A DNA stretch of 64,000 nt from Geomonas oryzisoli (GCF_018986915.1 NZ_CP076723.1:4182228-4246227), one strand, 5' to 3'; counted from the first letter of the stretch, positions 8,585 to 19,936 are shown. A program made the numbers and translations. Notes: generated by a model not told the origin, from the sequence alone.

Positions 8585-9629
8585 CTTTTTTCCTGTGCTT
8601 TTTGATCAGGTCCTCGGCGCAGCTGTCGCAGCGGACCAGCTGGTCCAGCTTCTGGATCGCCGCCGGTTCACCCAGCACGATCAGCGTGTCGTGCGCCTCG
8701 ATCTTGGTGTGGGACTCCGGGTTGAAAACCATCTTACCGGTCTGCTTCTTGACCCCCACGATGATGACGCCGGTTTCCTTGCGGAAGCCGGAGCTGGCCA
8801 GCGTCTCCCCGATGAAACCGGAATGCGCGGGGATCAGTATCTCCTCCATCTGCAGTTCCATGTGCTCGCGTCCGGTCGCGATCTCGATGAAGTCGACCAC
8901 GGTGGGGCGCAGGATCGCCTGCGCCATCCTGGAGCCGCCGATCAGGTACGGCGAAACGACCTTGTTGGCGCCGGCGCGCTTCAGCTTCAGCTCGCTTCCC
9001 TCTTCACCGGCGCGCGCCAGGATGAAGAGGTCGGGGTTGAGCCCCCGCGCCGTCAGCGTGATGTAGACGTTCTCGGTGTCGGAGGTGACCACCGAGATGA
9101 GCCCCTTGGCCCTCTTGATCCCCGCCCGCAGGAGCACGTCGTCCACGGTGGCGTCACCCGGCAGGAACAGGTAGCCGTGACCGTCCTGCTCCATCTGGGC
9201 GATCATCTCGACGTCCTTTTCCACCACCACGAAGGGAAGCGGCTTGGCTGAGAACTCCTTGCAGATCAGCGAGCCGATGCGCCCGAAACCGCAGATGATG
9301 TAGTGCCCGTCCAGGGCGGCTATCGCCTTTTCCACCTTTTTCCTCCCGATGATGCGCTGGAACTGCCCCTCGAACATGATCTGGGCCAGACTGCCGACGA
9401 TGTAACCGATGACGCCGACACCGAAGAAGATCAGCATCATGGTGAAGACCTTACCGACGTGGCTCAGGTCGTGGACCTCGCGGAAGCCGACGGTGCCCAG
9501 GGTGATCACCGTCATATAGAGGGCGTCGAGCAGACTCCACCCCTCCAGCGTCATGTAACCGCAGGTCCCCACCGTCAGCAGGAGCAGCAGCACACATATA
9601 GAAATCTTGAAATGGCGTACCGGGTCCAT
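8577..9629 (-). CDS. Potassium channel with C-terminal RCK (TrkA-N/TrkA-C) domains
   Basis: The 350-aa protein has two membrane helices around a pore loop (about residues 10-85). An RCK Rossmann domain (CGFGRIGS at about 113-120) and a TrkA-C domain (about 260-335) follow, the layout of MthK-type gated channels. The selectivity filter reads TVGFR (46-50) instead of the common TVGYG, with Phe for Tyr and Arg for the last Gly. A GAGGGAG ribosome site precedes the ATG. It is divergent from the GntR regulator and shares a transcript with the downstream isomerase-like gene. It probably conducts K+ under cytoplasmic ligand control. Confidence 0.88.
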   Translation of the reverse strand: MDPVRHFKISICVLLLLLTVGTCGYMTLEGWSLLDALYMTVITLGTVGFREVHDLSHVGKVFTMMLIFFGVGVIGYIVGSLAQIMFEGQFQRIIGRKKVEKAIAALDGHYIICGFGRIGSLICKEFSAKPLPFVVVEKDVEMIAQMEQDGHGYLFLPGDATVDDVLLRAGIKRAKGLISVVTSDTENVYITLTARGLNPDLFILARAGEEGSELKLKRAGANKVVSPYLIGGSRMAQAILRPTVVDFIEIATGREHMELQMEEILIPAHSGFIGETLASSGFRKETGVIIVGVKKQTGKMVFNPESHTKIEAHDTLIVLGEPAAIQKLDQLVRCDSCAEDLIKKHRKKDE

Positions 9630-9722
9630 AGCTAAACTCCCTCAGCGTCGCAACATACAGAGCGTGCCGGTAGATTTCAAGCTTTTTCATGTGCAACGCC
9701 ACAATTTTGAAGAGGGAAGTTC

Positions 9723-9750
9723 TTGACAATCTTTGGATACTGTATACAAT
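9723..9750 (+). promoter_or_regulatory. Promoter of the GntR gene with an overlapping palindromic operator
   Basis: A perfect TTGACA (9723-9728) is followed after 16 nt by TACAAT (9745-9750). The palindrome GTATAC (9742-9747, in the context CTGTATACAA) overlaps the -10 box and resembles the NGTATACN core bound by FCD-type GntR regulators. This suggests autorepression. Confidence 0.7.
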
Positions 9751-9774
9751 ACGGCGATCATTGAAGGGGGCCGC

Positions 9775-10467
9775 ATGAAGAAGAACGTTGAGAAGCACCT
9801 TACCCTTAGAGAACGGATACTTGAGACGATCCGCGACGCCATCATGTCGGGCGCCCTCAAGCCGGGAGAAAAGGTAGCTGAGCCCGAACTCGCAGCCCGC
9901 TTCGGCATCAGCCGCACCCCGATCCGGGAAGCGTTCCGCCAGTTGGAATCCGAAGGGTACCTCTCCGTCATACCGCGCAAGGGAGCGCTGGTCGCCAGCT
10001 TCTCCGCAAAAGACGTCGAAGAGTTCTACGCCATCAAGAGCATTCTCGAAGGTTACGCCGCCCGCAAGGCGTGCAGCCTGCTCAGCACCAGGGAAATCAA
10101 CAAGCTGGAAGCGATCAACGAGAAACTGCGCGAGATCGCCGAGGAAGGGGACGTGCGCCACTTCTTCAAGGTGCACAACAGCTTTCACGACCTCTTCATC
10201 AAGGGAGCCGGCAACGATAAGCTGCACGACATGATCGCCCAGCTCTTGAAGAAATTCCAGCGCCTGCGCATGGCCTCGCTGATGAAGCCGGGGCGGATGC
10301 AGCTCTCGGTGGAAGAGCACGAGAAAATCATCGAAGCCTTCCGCAAGCGCGACCCGGTCATGGCAGAGATGTTGGTGCAGAAAAATGCCGAGTACGGCGG
10401 CAAAGTCCTCATCGAGGAAGACACCGCAGCCGAAGAAGCCTGGACCAGCAAAGGGCTCGATCTCTAA
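9775..10467 (+). CDS. GntR-family transcriptional regulator, FCD (FadR) subfamily
   Basis: The 230-aa regulator has an N-terminal winged helix (about residues 10-75, with the GISRTPIREAFRQLE recognition helix). A helical FCD ligand domain (about 85-215) follows, and its metal-site residues are partly visible (HNSFHDLF, EEHEKIIEAF). Such proteins sense small organic acids and usually repress nearby genes or themselves. I chose the ATG at 9775 because GAAGGGGG precedes it; an in-frame TTG at 9733 falls inside the promoter. No catabolic gene is adjacent, so the target is unclear; autoregulation is suggested by the operator over its own -10 box. Confidence 0.88.
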   Translation: MKKNVEKHLTLRERILETIRDAIMSGALKPGEKVAEPELAARFGISRTPIREAFRQLESEGYLSVIPRKGALVASFSAKDVEEFYAIKSILEGYAARKACSLLSTREINKLEAINEKLREIAEEGDVRHFFKVHNSFHDLFIKGAGNDKLHDMIAQLLKKFQRLRMASLMKPGRMQLSVEEHEKIIEAFRKRDPVMAEMLVQKNAEYGGKVLIEEDTAAEEAWTSKGLDL

Positions 10468-10477
10468 AAATCAAGAA

Positions 10478-10515
10478 GGTCCCCGTTTGAACCACAGGCG
10501 CGGGGCCTGTCTTTT
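10478..10515 (+). terminator. Probable terminator after the GntR gene
   Basis: A CCCCG/CGGGG stem, extended by GG/CC around a bulged U, is followed by TGTCTTTT. It lies about 10 nt after the regulator stop codon. The loop is long (13-15 nt), so strength is uncertain. Confidence 0.5.
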
Positions 10516-10655
10516 CTAAGACTTGCGGTGCCGGCGCATCTGCCCGGCATTGCCACGCCGTCCCCTGTTTTCCGTCCGCCCCCTTCCCTTTCTATTGCTC
10601 CTGCCAACCAGCGCTACCCGCTCACCCATGACTTATTCAAGCTCCACCACCGGGA

Positions 10656-10793
10656 GGGGACTGGCTCCGCCAGGTGCCTGTCTCCTTAGTCGCTTGTCCG
10701 CCAGGGGCCTGTCCCCTTGGGGTTGTAAGGCGGGGCTAAGCGGAATGGAGCGTTCCGCCAGAGGGACAGGCACCAGTCGGAGCCTGTCCCTTC
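10656..10793 (+). repeat. Palindromic dispersed repeat, copy 1 (long form)
   Basis: This contains the arm GGGGACTGGCTCCGCCAGG then TGCCTGTC, a second partial arm (about 10693-10718) and an inverted arm near 10761-10790. The inner segment has GCGGAATGGAGCGTTCCGCC. Related copies lie at 15444, 21754, 28487 and 38659. It occupies most of the 429-bp gap between the GntR gene and selA, which otherwise holds no gene I can see. Confidence 0.8.
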
Positions 10794-10896
10794 TGCACGC
10801 GCCCTCTCCCCATCCCCCAACCTGTGGTTTTTCTTTGCCTCATGGCTCACTTTGCGCTAAATTAGCCCTTTGCCATTTCAATGAGAAGGAGGCACC

Positions 10897-12285
10897 GTGC
10901 AGCAGCTGAAAATGATCCCGAAAGTTGACCGCGTGCTCGAATGGGAGGCGGTACGGAGCCTTTTGGCAGCTCAGCCGAGGGAGCTGGTCCTCAAAGCGGT
11001 ACGCGTGGTACTGGATCGGCTGCGCAGCGGAGCCCGCGCAGGCGGCCTCGCCGACGAGGCGTTCGGGGAAGCGGCGGTCTGCGCCGAGGTGGCGCGCGAG
11101 CTGCGACTGCTGACCCAGCCCAGCCTGAAGCGGGTGATCAACGGCTCCGGCATCGTGATCCACACCAACCTCGGCCGTTCCATCCTCCCCGAGGCGGCGC
11201 GCGATGCGCTGAACACCATCGCCTTCTCCTATTCCAACCTCGAATTCAACCTCGACGAGGGGGTACGCGGCAGCCGCTACAGCCACGTCGAGGCGCTTTT
11301 GTGCGAACTGACCGGCGCCGAGGCCGCCATCGTGGTGAACAACAACGCCGCCGCGGTGCTGCTCACCCTGAGCGCCATGGCGGCGGGACGCGAGGCGGTG
11401 GTGTCGCGCGGGGAACTGGTTGAGATCGGCGGCTCCTTCCGTATTCCCGAGGTCATGAAGCTCTCCGGCGTGACCCTGAAGGAAGTCGGCACCACCAACC
11501 GGACCCATCCCAAGGATTATCTCGGCGCGGTCAACGACGACACCGCCGTCTTCCTCAAGGTGCACTGCAGCAACTTCGCCGTGCTCGGCTTCACCAAGGA
11601 GGTCACCGCCGAGGAGATGGTAGAGCTGGGGAAACAGGCGGGCGTTCCGGTGCTCGCCGACATGGGCAGCGGCAACCTGGTCGACCTCTCCAACCGGCTC
11701 CCCTGCCCCGAGCCGACGGTCCAGGACTTCGTCCGCGCCGGGGTCGACGTGATCACCTTCAGCGGCGACAAGCTCCTGGGCGGACCGCAGGCCGGGATCA
11801 TCGTAGGGAAGAAGCCGTTCATCGAGGCGATGAAGAAGCATCAGCTTTTGCGCGCGCTCAGGATGGACAAGTTGACCCTGGCGAGCCTGGAGGCGACCCT
11901 CGCCCTGTACCGCGACGAGATGGTGGCGCTCAAGGAAGTGCCGACCCTGCGCATGCTGACCGCCACTCTCCCGGAACTGACCGCGCGGGCGCGGAAGATC
12001 GCCGGCCGGTTGCGCCGCCGGACCCCGGACGCCGTCAGCTTCAAACTCAGCGAGGGATTCTCGCAGGCCGGCGGGGGGACGCTGCCGCTGTTGAACCTCC
12101 CCACCATGCTGATCGAGGTCGCCGTCGCGGGGCTCACCCCGAACGACATCGAAGCGAGGCTGCGCGGCATGGAGATCCCGGTGATCGGTCGCATCAACAA
12201 GAATGCCTTCCTGCTCGACCCGAGGACCCTGCAGGATGCCGATCTCGATGACCTGGCCGCCGCCCTGGGCGCCCTCGCGGCATAG
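10897..12285 (+). CDS. selA: L-seryl-tRNA(Sec) selenium transferase
   Basis: SelA converts seryl-tRNA(Sec) to selenocysteyl-tRNA(Sec) using selenophosphate and PLP. The 462-aa length fits bacterial SelA. Visible features are the N-terminal IPKVDRVLE region, GSGIVIHTNLGRS (about 87-99), the glycine-rich core, and TFSGDKLLGGPQAG with the PLP Lys at about residue 292. It uses a GTG start 7 nt after AGAAGGAGG. selB, selD and tRNA-Sec are not in the window. Its presence implies that the organism reads UGA as selenocysteine in some genes; I found no interrupted gene here that needs this. Confidence 0.96.
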   Translation: MQQLKMIPKVDRVLEWEAVRSLLAAQPRELVLKAVRVVLDRLRSGARAGGLADEAFGEAAVCAEVARELRLLTQPSLKRVINGSGIVIHTNLGRSILPEAARDALNTIAFSYSNLEFNLDEGVRGSRYSHVEALLCELTGAEAAIVVNNNAAAVLLTLSAMAAGREAVVSRGELVEIGGSFRIPEVMKLSGVTLKEVGTTNRTHPKDYLGAVNDDTAVFLKVHCSNFAVLGFTKEVTAEEMVELGKQAGVPVLADMGSGNLVDLSNRLPCPEPTVQDFVRAGVDVITFSGDKLLGGPQAGIIVGKKPFIEAMKKHQLLRALRMDKLTLASLEATLALYRDEMVALKEVPTLRMLTATLPELTARARKIAGRLRRRTPDAVSFKLSEGFSQAGGGTLPLLNLPTMLIEVAVAGLTPNDIEARLRGMEIPVIGRINKNAFLLDPRTLQDADLDDLAAALGALAA

Positions 12286-12330
12286 GCCGTACTTTGGTCA
12301 TATTTAACTGGTTTTTTCACAGCCAAACTG

Positions 12331-12336
12331 TATAAT
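12331..12336 (+). promoter_or_regulatory. Candidate -10 box of the ispD-ispF operon
   Basis: A perfect TATAAT lies 38-44 bp upstream of ispD. The -35 region is poor (TGGTTT at suitable distance). A small CCCCTTCGGGG hairpin follows in the leader. Confidence 0.45.
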
Positions 12337-12373
12337 TCGGCGATTTCCCCTTCGGGGACGCCGCCATTCAGAG

Positions 12374-13075
12374 GTGACTTTGGCCAGAACGTTCGCACTC
12401 ATCCCTGCCGCCGGCATGGGCAAGAGGATGGGAGCAGGCTCCAACAAGCAGTACCTCATGCTGGACGGCATGCCGATCCTCGCCCGCACCGTGCAGACCT
12501 TCCAGGAAGCCGACTGCATCGATGCGATCTATCTGGTTTCGCCGGAACAGGAGATCCCGTTTTGCCGCAGCGAGGTGGTAGAGCGCTACGGCTTCACCAA
12601 GGTCCGGGGCATCATTCCCGGCGGCAGCGAGCGGCAGCACTCGGTGTACAACGGCCTGCGCGCCATCGACGGCATCCAGGCCGATGACGTGGTGCTGATC
12701 CACGACGGGGTGCGCCCCTTCGTTTCCGTGCGGATGCTGGAGGATGCCGTCGCTGCAGCCCGCGAGGCCGGCGCCTGCGTGGTCGCCGTTCCCGTGAAGG
12801 ACACGGTGAAGGTGGTAAGTGAAGGTATCGTCGCCGCCACCCCGCCCCGCGAAACCCTCTGGCTCGCCCAGACACCGCAGGGGTTCCGCTACAGCCTGAT
12901 CCGTGCCGCCCACGACGAGGCCGCCGCTGAAGGCTTTCTCGGGACCGACGATGCCTCGCTGATGGAGTGGCAGGGGCAGCCGGTCCGGGTGGTACTGGGC
13001 GATTATCGCAACATAAAGATCACCACGCCCGAGGACATGATCCTCGCCGAGGCGTTTTTGAAGGAGAGGAACTGA
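12374..13075 (+). CDS. ispD: 2-C-methyl-D-erythritol 4-phosphate cytidylyltransferase
   Basis: IspD joins CTP and MEP to make CDP-ME in the non-mevalonate isoprenoid pathway. The 233-aa length is typical. The nucleotide loop [10 protein letters not shown] (about 11-20), the conserved [22 protein letters not shown] and the C-terminal ITTPEDM are all present. The start is uncertain. GTG at 12374 has only a distant GGGGACG, while an in-frame TTG at 12380 lies too close behind AGAGGTGA; the difference is two residues. It ends 1 bp before ispF, so the two MEP-pathway genes are translated together. Confidence 0.95.
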   Translation: MTLARTFALIPAAGMGKRMGAGSNKQYLMLDGMPILARTVQTFQEADCIDAIYLVSPEQEIPFCRSEVVERYGFTKVRGIIPGGSERQHSVYNGLRAIDGIQADDVVLIHDGVRPFVSVRMLEDAVAAAREAGACVVAVPVKDTVKVVSEGIVAATPPRETLWLAQTPQGFRYSLIRAAHDEAAAEGFLGTDDASLMEWQGQPVRVVLGDYRNIKITTPEDMILAEAFLKERN

Positions 13076-13076
13076 C

Positions 13077-13556
13077 ATGATGCGCATCGGACACGGCTAC
13101 GACGTACACCGACTTGTGGAGGGGCGCAAACTGATCCTGGGAGGGGTGGACGTCCCGTACGCGAAGGGGCTCCTCGGGCATTCCGACGCGGATGTGCTCC
13201 TGCACGCCATCTCGGACGCCATCCTGGGCGCCATCGGCGAGGGGGACATCGGCAAGCACTTCCCCGATACCGACCCCGCCTTCAAGGGGGCGGACAGCCG
13301 CAAGCTCCTGCGCCACGTGATGGATCTGGCCGAGCGCAAGGGGTACATGATCGGCAATGTCGACGCCACCATCGTGGCGCAGCGCCCCAAGCTCGCCCCC
13401 TTCATCCAGCAGATGAGGGAGAACATCGCCGAGACGCTGGGGACCGAAGAGGACCGCGTCAACGTCAAGGCGACCACCACCGAGGAACTCGGGTTCGCCG
13501 GCAGGGGCGAGGGGATCGCCGCCTATTCGGTCGCGCTGTTGGCAAAGAAGGAATAA
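13077..13556 (+). CDS. ispF: 2-C-methyl-D-erythritol 2,4-cyclodiphosphate synthase
   Basis: IspF cyclises CDP-ME 2-phosphate to MEcPP, a later step of the same pathway as ispD. The 159-aa protein carries the zinc ligands in GHGYDVHR (Asp9/His11 region) and the [15 protein letters not shown] motif (about 35-49). It also has [14 protein letters not shown] and the C-terminal [15 protein letters not shown]. It follows ispD by 1 bp, with GGAGAGG inside the end of ispD as ribosome site. The trimeric enzyme acts in the cytoplasm. Confidence 0.97.
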   Translation: MMRIGHGYDVHRLVEGRKLILGGVDVPYAKGLLGHSDADVLLHAISDAILGAIGEGDIGKHFPDTDPAFKGADSRKLLRHVMDLAERKGYMIGNVDATIVAQRPKLAPFIQQMRENIAETLGTEEDRVNVKATTTEELGFAGRGEGIAAYSVALLAKKE

Positions 13557-13563
13557 ACGGTAT

Positions 13564-13664
13564 CACCCCTCCCCGGCCCTCTCCCTCCCCCGGAGGGGGA
13601 GGGCCGGGGAGGGGGAAGCAGGCAGGCAAGCCCCCCTCCCGACCTCCCCCCTCCAGGGGGAGGA
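13564..13664. repeat. C/G-tract palindromic repeat between ispF and glnS
   Basis: A roughly 50-nt near-perfect palindrome of CCCTCCCC/GGGGAGGG blocks (13566-13615) is followed by a second shorter one (about 13630-13662). Similar pyrimidine/purine-tract palindromes recur at 23148-23186, 24997-25110 and 61180-61219. They can form strong hairpins and may limit readthrough. Confidence 0.65.
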
Positions 13665-13737
13665 GAATGTGCGGAGCACGAACAATAAAACTCTACGCAA
13701 CGTCGGCACGCCGCCGGCGGCGGACAGGACACTTGAT

Positions 13738-15426
<1,689 letters not shown>

Positions 15427-15443
15427 GTAAGGGTGTGGCAGAA

Positions 15444-15539
15444 GGAACTGGCTCCGGCAGGTGCCTGTCCCTCTAGCGGAACGCTCCATTCTGCCCAGCC
15501 GACTTCCCCAAGCCCTAACGGGACAGGCACCTGGCGGAT
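15444..15539 (+). repeat. Palindromic dispersed repeat, copy 2
   Basis: The left arm GGAACTGGCTCCGGCAGG-TGCCTGTCCC (15444-15471) and right arm GGGACAGGCACCTGGCGG (15520-15537) flank an inner AGCGGAACGCTCCATTC. It lies directly after glnS and has the same architecture as copy 1. Confidence 0.8.
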
Positions 15540-15564
15540 ACCAAGTGATGCACGCGAACCGGCG

Positions 15565-15654
15565 TCCCCCCCTTTGCGAAGGGGGGACAGGGGGGATTTG
15601 CCTCTCCCCGCTCAAAACCAAATCCCCCTAAATCCCCCTTCGCAAAGGGGGACT
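15565..15654. repeat. Long inverted repeat of CCCCTTTGCGAAGGGG type
   Basis: Two facing arms built from CCCCCTTTGCGAAGGGGG and GGGGGATTT (15565-15600 and 15620-15654) can fold into one long hairpin ending just before the cysS ribosome site. A related single arm occurs at 62705-62740. It has the look of a MITE/REP-type element common in GC-rich proteobacteria. Confidence 0.7.
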
Positions 15655-15683
15655 TTTATAACCTTTTAGAAAGAGGATCTGAC

Positions 15684-17126
<1,443 letters not shown>

Positions 17127-17168
17127 TGTAACAGGAAGGTGTCCCGGGAAACCGGGAACTGCAGGAAT

Positions 17169-17199
17169 AAAAAAAGGCCGCTTAACGCGGCCGTTTTTT
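17169..17199. terminator. Bidirectional terminator between cysS and the RHH gene
   Basis: GGCCGC pairs with GCGGCC (17176-17192) around a short loop, with U-runs on the plus side (17194-17199) and, through the A-run at 17168-17175, on the minus side. It serves both convergent transcripts. Confidence 0.85.
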
Positions 17200-17227
17200 A
17201 TGTTTCGGCGGGGTGATGCAAGGCGGC

Positions 17228-17407
17228 CTAGGCCGCCTTCTGGTTCATCTCGGCGCTGCGTGCCTTCACGAGTTCCATCGCTTCCCTCATGATGTCGGAA
17301 ACGCTTTTCTTGGTGGAGTCCATGATTGCTTCGAGGGTCTCACGCTCTGCGTCGCTGATCCTCATGGAAATGACATTGTACCTCGGGTTCTCTCTCATTC
17401 TGCCCAT
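17228..17407 (-). CDS. 59-residue ribbon-helix-helix (CopG/Arc-type) DNA-binding protein
   Basis: The small product reads MGRMRENPRYNVISMRI, then SDAERETLEAIMDSTKKSVS and DIMREAMELVKARSAEMNQ. That is a beta-strand (NVISMRIS) followed by two helices, typical of RHH repressors such as CopG. An excellent AAGGAGAAG lies 8 nt upstream of the ATG. The gene stands alone behind a near-perfect sigma54 promoter and ends at a terminator. No toxin gene is adjacent, so it is probably a free regulator rather than an antitoxin. Its target is not visible in the window. Confidence 0.8.
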   Translation of the reverse strand: MGRMRENPRYNVISMRISDAERETLEAIMDSTKKSVSDIMREAMELVKARSAEMNQKAA

Positions 17408-17459
17408 TTGCTTCTTCTCCTTGTACTGCTCAAGATTGGTGACACGATGTCTACAATAT

Positions 17460-17475
17460 TGCTATATGCGTGCCA
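17460..17475 (-). promoter_or_regulatory. Sigma54 (-24/-12) promoter of the RHH gene
   Basis: On the minus strand the site is TGGCACGCATATAGCA. It has the invariant GG and GC separated by 10 nt and matches the TGGCACG-N4-TTGCW consensus at all but one position. The start would be near 17450, with a leader of about 43 nt. A palindromic candidate enhancer lies about 120-140 bp upstream. Confidence 0.8.
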
Positions 17476-17570
17476 ACCTCAAAAAAGAGCAGCCCTGCTG
17501 CGTAACCCACTGTTTTCACGTATACCCTTAATTTTGCGTTAAAAACTTATAATCCAACCGTGTATACAAA

Positions 17571-17590
17571 GTGCGCCACTTTTGGCACAC
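17571..17590. promoter_or_regulatory. Candidate enhancer palindrome (8-4-8)
   Basis: GTGCGCCA-N4-TGGCACAC has one mismatch between half-sites. The same architecture, with GTGTGCAA-N4-TGGCACAC, lies over the promoter of the sigma54 activator gene at 20002-20021. The spacing upstream of the sigma54 promoter fits an enhancer for an NtrC-type activator. Confidence 0.6.
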
Positions 17591-17653
17591 GGTGCGTAAT
17601 TGTGCCCATTTGTATCATTTTGGCCACGCCGGCGTTACTGCCCGTGTGGCAAA

Positions 17654-19936
17654 TCACTCATCTTCTTCCTCCCGAGCGCGGATTGTGCGCCCTTTCAACC
17701 CATGCTTGGCCAAAAGACGATAAAAGGTCCTTCTGGGGATGTTGGCAAGTTGTGCCGCTTTTGACACATTGCCTCCAGCGTCGGCCAGGTAACGCTGGAT
17801 CAGCTTCTTCTCGACCCGCAGTACGTGCGGCTCGCGCTCCTTTTTAAACGAGCGCAGGTCGATGACATCCTCCCCCTCGTCGGCGTAGCTTTCGGCGAAG
17901 GCCAGCGGCAGGTTGCCCAGCTTGATGATGTCATCGTGGGTGAGGACGGCGGCGCGCTCGATGACGTTCTGCATTTCCCTGATGTTGCCCGGCCAGGGAT
18001 ACTTGACCATGGCGTTGATGGCGCGCTCCTCGATCCCCACGATGTGCTTGTTCAGCTTGTTGCGCGCCTTCTCTAGGAAGTAGTGCGCGAGCTGCGGGAT
18101 CGACTCCACCCGTTCCCTAAGCGGCGGCATGGTGATGGAGAAGACGTTCAAGCGGTAGTAGAGGTCCTCGCGGAACCAGCCGTCGCGCACCCCGTCCTCC
18201 AGCGACTTGTTGGTGGCCGCGATGAGGCGGACGTCGACGCGGCGCGCCACGGTGCCGCCGACCGGCCGGACCTCGCCCAGGTCGAGCACGCGCAACAGCT
18301 CCGCCTGAAGCTTGGGGGTGATGTCGCCGATCTCGTCCAGGAAGATGGTGCCGCCGTCGGCCGCCTCGAAGAGGCCCTTCTTTTCGGTGATGGCGCCGGT
18401 GAAGGAGCCTTTCTTGTGGCCGAACAGTTCGCTCTCCAGCAGCGAATCCGTGATGGTGGTGCAGTTGACCGTTACCAGCGGTTTGTCGTTTCTCTTGCTG
18501 TAACGGTGGATGGCGCGCGCCGCCAGTTCCTTACCGGTACCGGACTCGCCGCGGATCAGCACCGTGGTCGGCGTCGGACCTACCTGCTTGATCTGGTCCA
18601 GCGCTTCCAGCGTGTTGCCGTCGCTCCCCACGATGAACTCGTCGCCGTACTCGCGGTCCAACTCCCTCTTGGCCAGTTCGTACTTCTGGATCAGGCGCCC
18701 GCGCTCCTCCTCCAGCTGCTGCAGGTTGTGCGGCAGGCACATCTCGAGGTCCGCCAGCCCCTGGAACACCGCTACCGCGTACTCGCGGCAGGTACGGTAA
18801 CCGCAGGTGCGGCAGTTGAGCTCGTCTTTCTGGGTGAACTTGTTGGTTGCCTGGAGGATCTTTTTCACGTCGCCACCCTTCGGGGTGGGGAGCTTGGCGT
18901 ACTTGTCCGAGAAGGTGCGCGACAGGTTGATGTCCCACTCCTTCTGGTAGTGCGGCGCCACGCGGTACGGGGTCTCGCCCCTGAAGTGGTTGATCACCAT
19001 GTTGCGCCGTGAAAACTCGGTCAGTTCCTTGTTGCGCCCCGGACCGCCGATGCAGCCGTCGTAGCAGAACCGGAGGTCGACCAGCTTCGGGCTGATGCGC
19101 CCGGCGGCGAGGTCCTTGATGATCCCCATTACGTTCACTTCGCCTTCGGCGGTGACGATGTCGGTATCGAGCGGGTCGGGATTGATGCCGAACGCCTGGA
19201 AGGAGCCCTGGGACAGCGAGAAGACCCGCCCCATGTGCGGCGCCCTGCCATCGAACGGCTCCTCCTGCAACGCGGAAAGGTCGATGCCGCGCTCCCTGAA
19301 GATCGACTCCAGTTCACGGTAGGTGAGCAGAACGTCCACCGCGCCCTTGGTCTGCTCCGCCTGCACCTCGAACTTCCCGGCGATGCAGGAGCTGATGTAG
19401 ATCACTTTCACCTGCTCGCCCAGCACGTGCTTGAGGTAGCGCCCCATGGCGACCATGTGGGTGACCACGCCGACCAGGTTCTCGATCAGCTGCGGGTAGT
19501 GCCGCTCCACGAGATCGACCACGGCGGGGCAATGGGAAGAGATGAGCGGCAACTGGGCTTTATCGATGGCGTTTCTGTACTCGCCTGCGATCAGCTCCAC
19601 GCCGCGGGCCCCCTCATGCACCTCGGCAAAACCGAGCTGACGCAGCCCGGCGGAAAGCTGGCCGGGAGAGCAGTTGTGGAAGAAAGCGGGGAAGGAGCAG
19701 CCCAGGACGGCGACGACGGGGTCACCGGAGGTAAGCAGCGCCTCGGTCACCACCACGTTGTCGGCGATGACCTTGGCGTGCTGCGGGCAGTTGCTCAGGC
19801 AGTTGCCGCAGCCGATGCAGCGCTCGAAGATGATCTCGGTGTAGCTCTTCTCCACCTTGATCGCCTTCACCGGGCAGCTGCGCACGCATGAGTAGCATTT
19901 TCGGCATTGGTCGGTAATGGTTACAATAGGATACAT
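17654..19936 (-). CDS. Sigma54-dependent activator fused to a non-catalytic [FeFe]-hydrogenase-like Fe-S sensor
   Basis: The 760-aa protein has five parts. First, two [4Fe-4S] ferredoxin motifs (Cys11/14/17/21 and 40/43/46/50). Second, a hydrogenase large-subunit-like domain (about 70-330). Third, a further four-Cys Fe-S motif (Cys375/378/383/400). Fourth, an AAA+ sigma54 domain (Walker A GESGTGKE 463-470, GSFTGA loop 510-515, Walker B near 530-536). Fifth, a Fis-type helix-turn-helix (about 705-745). The cluster-binding Cys of all three hydrogenase motifs are kept (SSHCP, SSCIAGKFE, RFCYDGC). The proton-relay Cys is His135 and the lysine of the second motif is Gly187. It is probably a redox or gas sensor, not an enzyme. 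Confidence 0.85.
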   Translation of the reverse strand: MYPIVTITDQCRKCYSCVRSCPVKAIKVEKSYTEIIFERCIGCGNCLSNCPQHAKVIADNVVVTEALLTSGDPVVAVLGCSFPAFFHNCSPGQLSAGLRQLGFAEVHEGARGVELIAGEYRNAIDKAQLPLISSHCPAVVDLVERHYPQLIENLVGVVTHMVAMGRYLKHVLGEQVKVIYISSCIAGKFEVQAEQTKGAVDVLLTYRELESIFRERGIDLSALQEEPFDGRAPHMGRVFSLSQGSFQAFGINPDPLDTDIVTAEGEVNVMGIIKDLAAGRISPKLVDLRFCYDGCIGGPGRNKELTEFSRRNMVINHFRGETPYRVAPHYQKEWDINLSRTFSDKYAKLPTPKGGDVKKILQATNKFTQKDELNCRTCGYRTCREYAVAVFQGLADLEMCLPHNLQQLEEERGRLIQKYELAKRELDREYGDEFIVGSDGNTLEALDQIKQVGPTPTTVLIRGESGTGKELAARAIHRYSKRNDKPLVTVNCTTITDSLLESELFGHKKGSFTGAITEKKGLFEAADGGTIFLDEIGDITPKLQAELLRVLDLGEVRPVGGTVARRVDVRLIAATNKSLEDGVRDGWFREDLYYRLNVFSITMPPLRERVESIPQLAHYFLEKARNKLNKHIVGIEERAINAMVKYPWPGNIREMQNVIERAAVLTHDDIIKLGNLPLAFAESYADEGEDVIDLRSFKKEREPHVLRVEKKLIQRYLADAGGNVSKAAQLANIPRRTFYRLLAKHGLKGRTIRAREEEDE

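Noticed and set aside
15565-15654. Rho-independent terminator of glnS
   Set aside because: The inverted repeat is long and ends in TTTTATA, but the same arms recur elsewhere, so it is better described as a repeat element, although it may reduce readthrough.
17228-17407. Antitoxin of a toxin-antitoxin pair
   Set aside because: Small RHH proteins are often antitoxins, but no toxin-sized frame is adjacent and the gene has its own sigma54 promoter and terminator.
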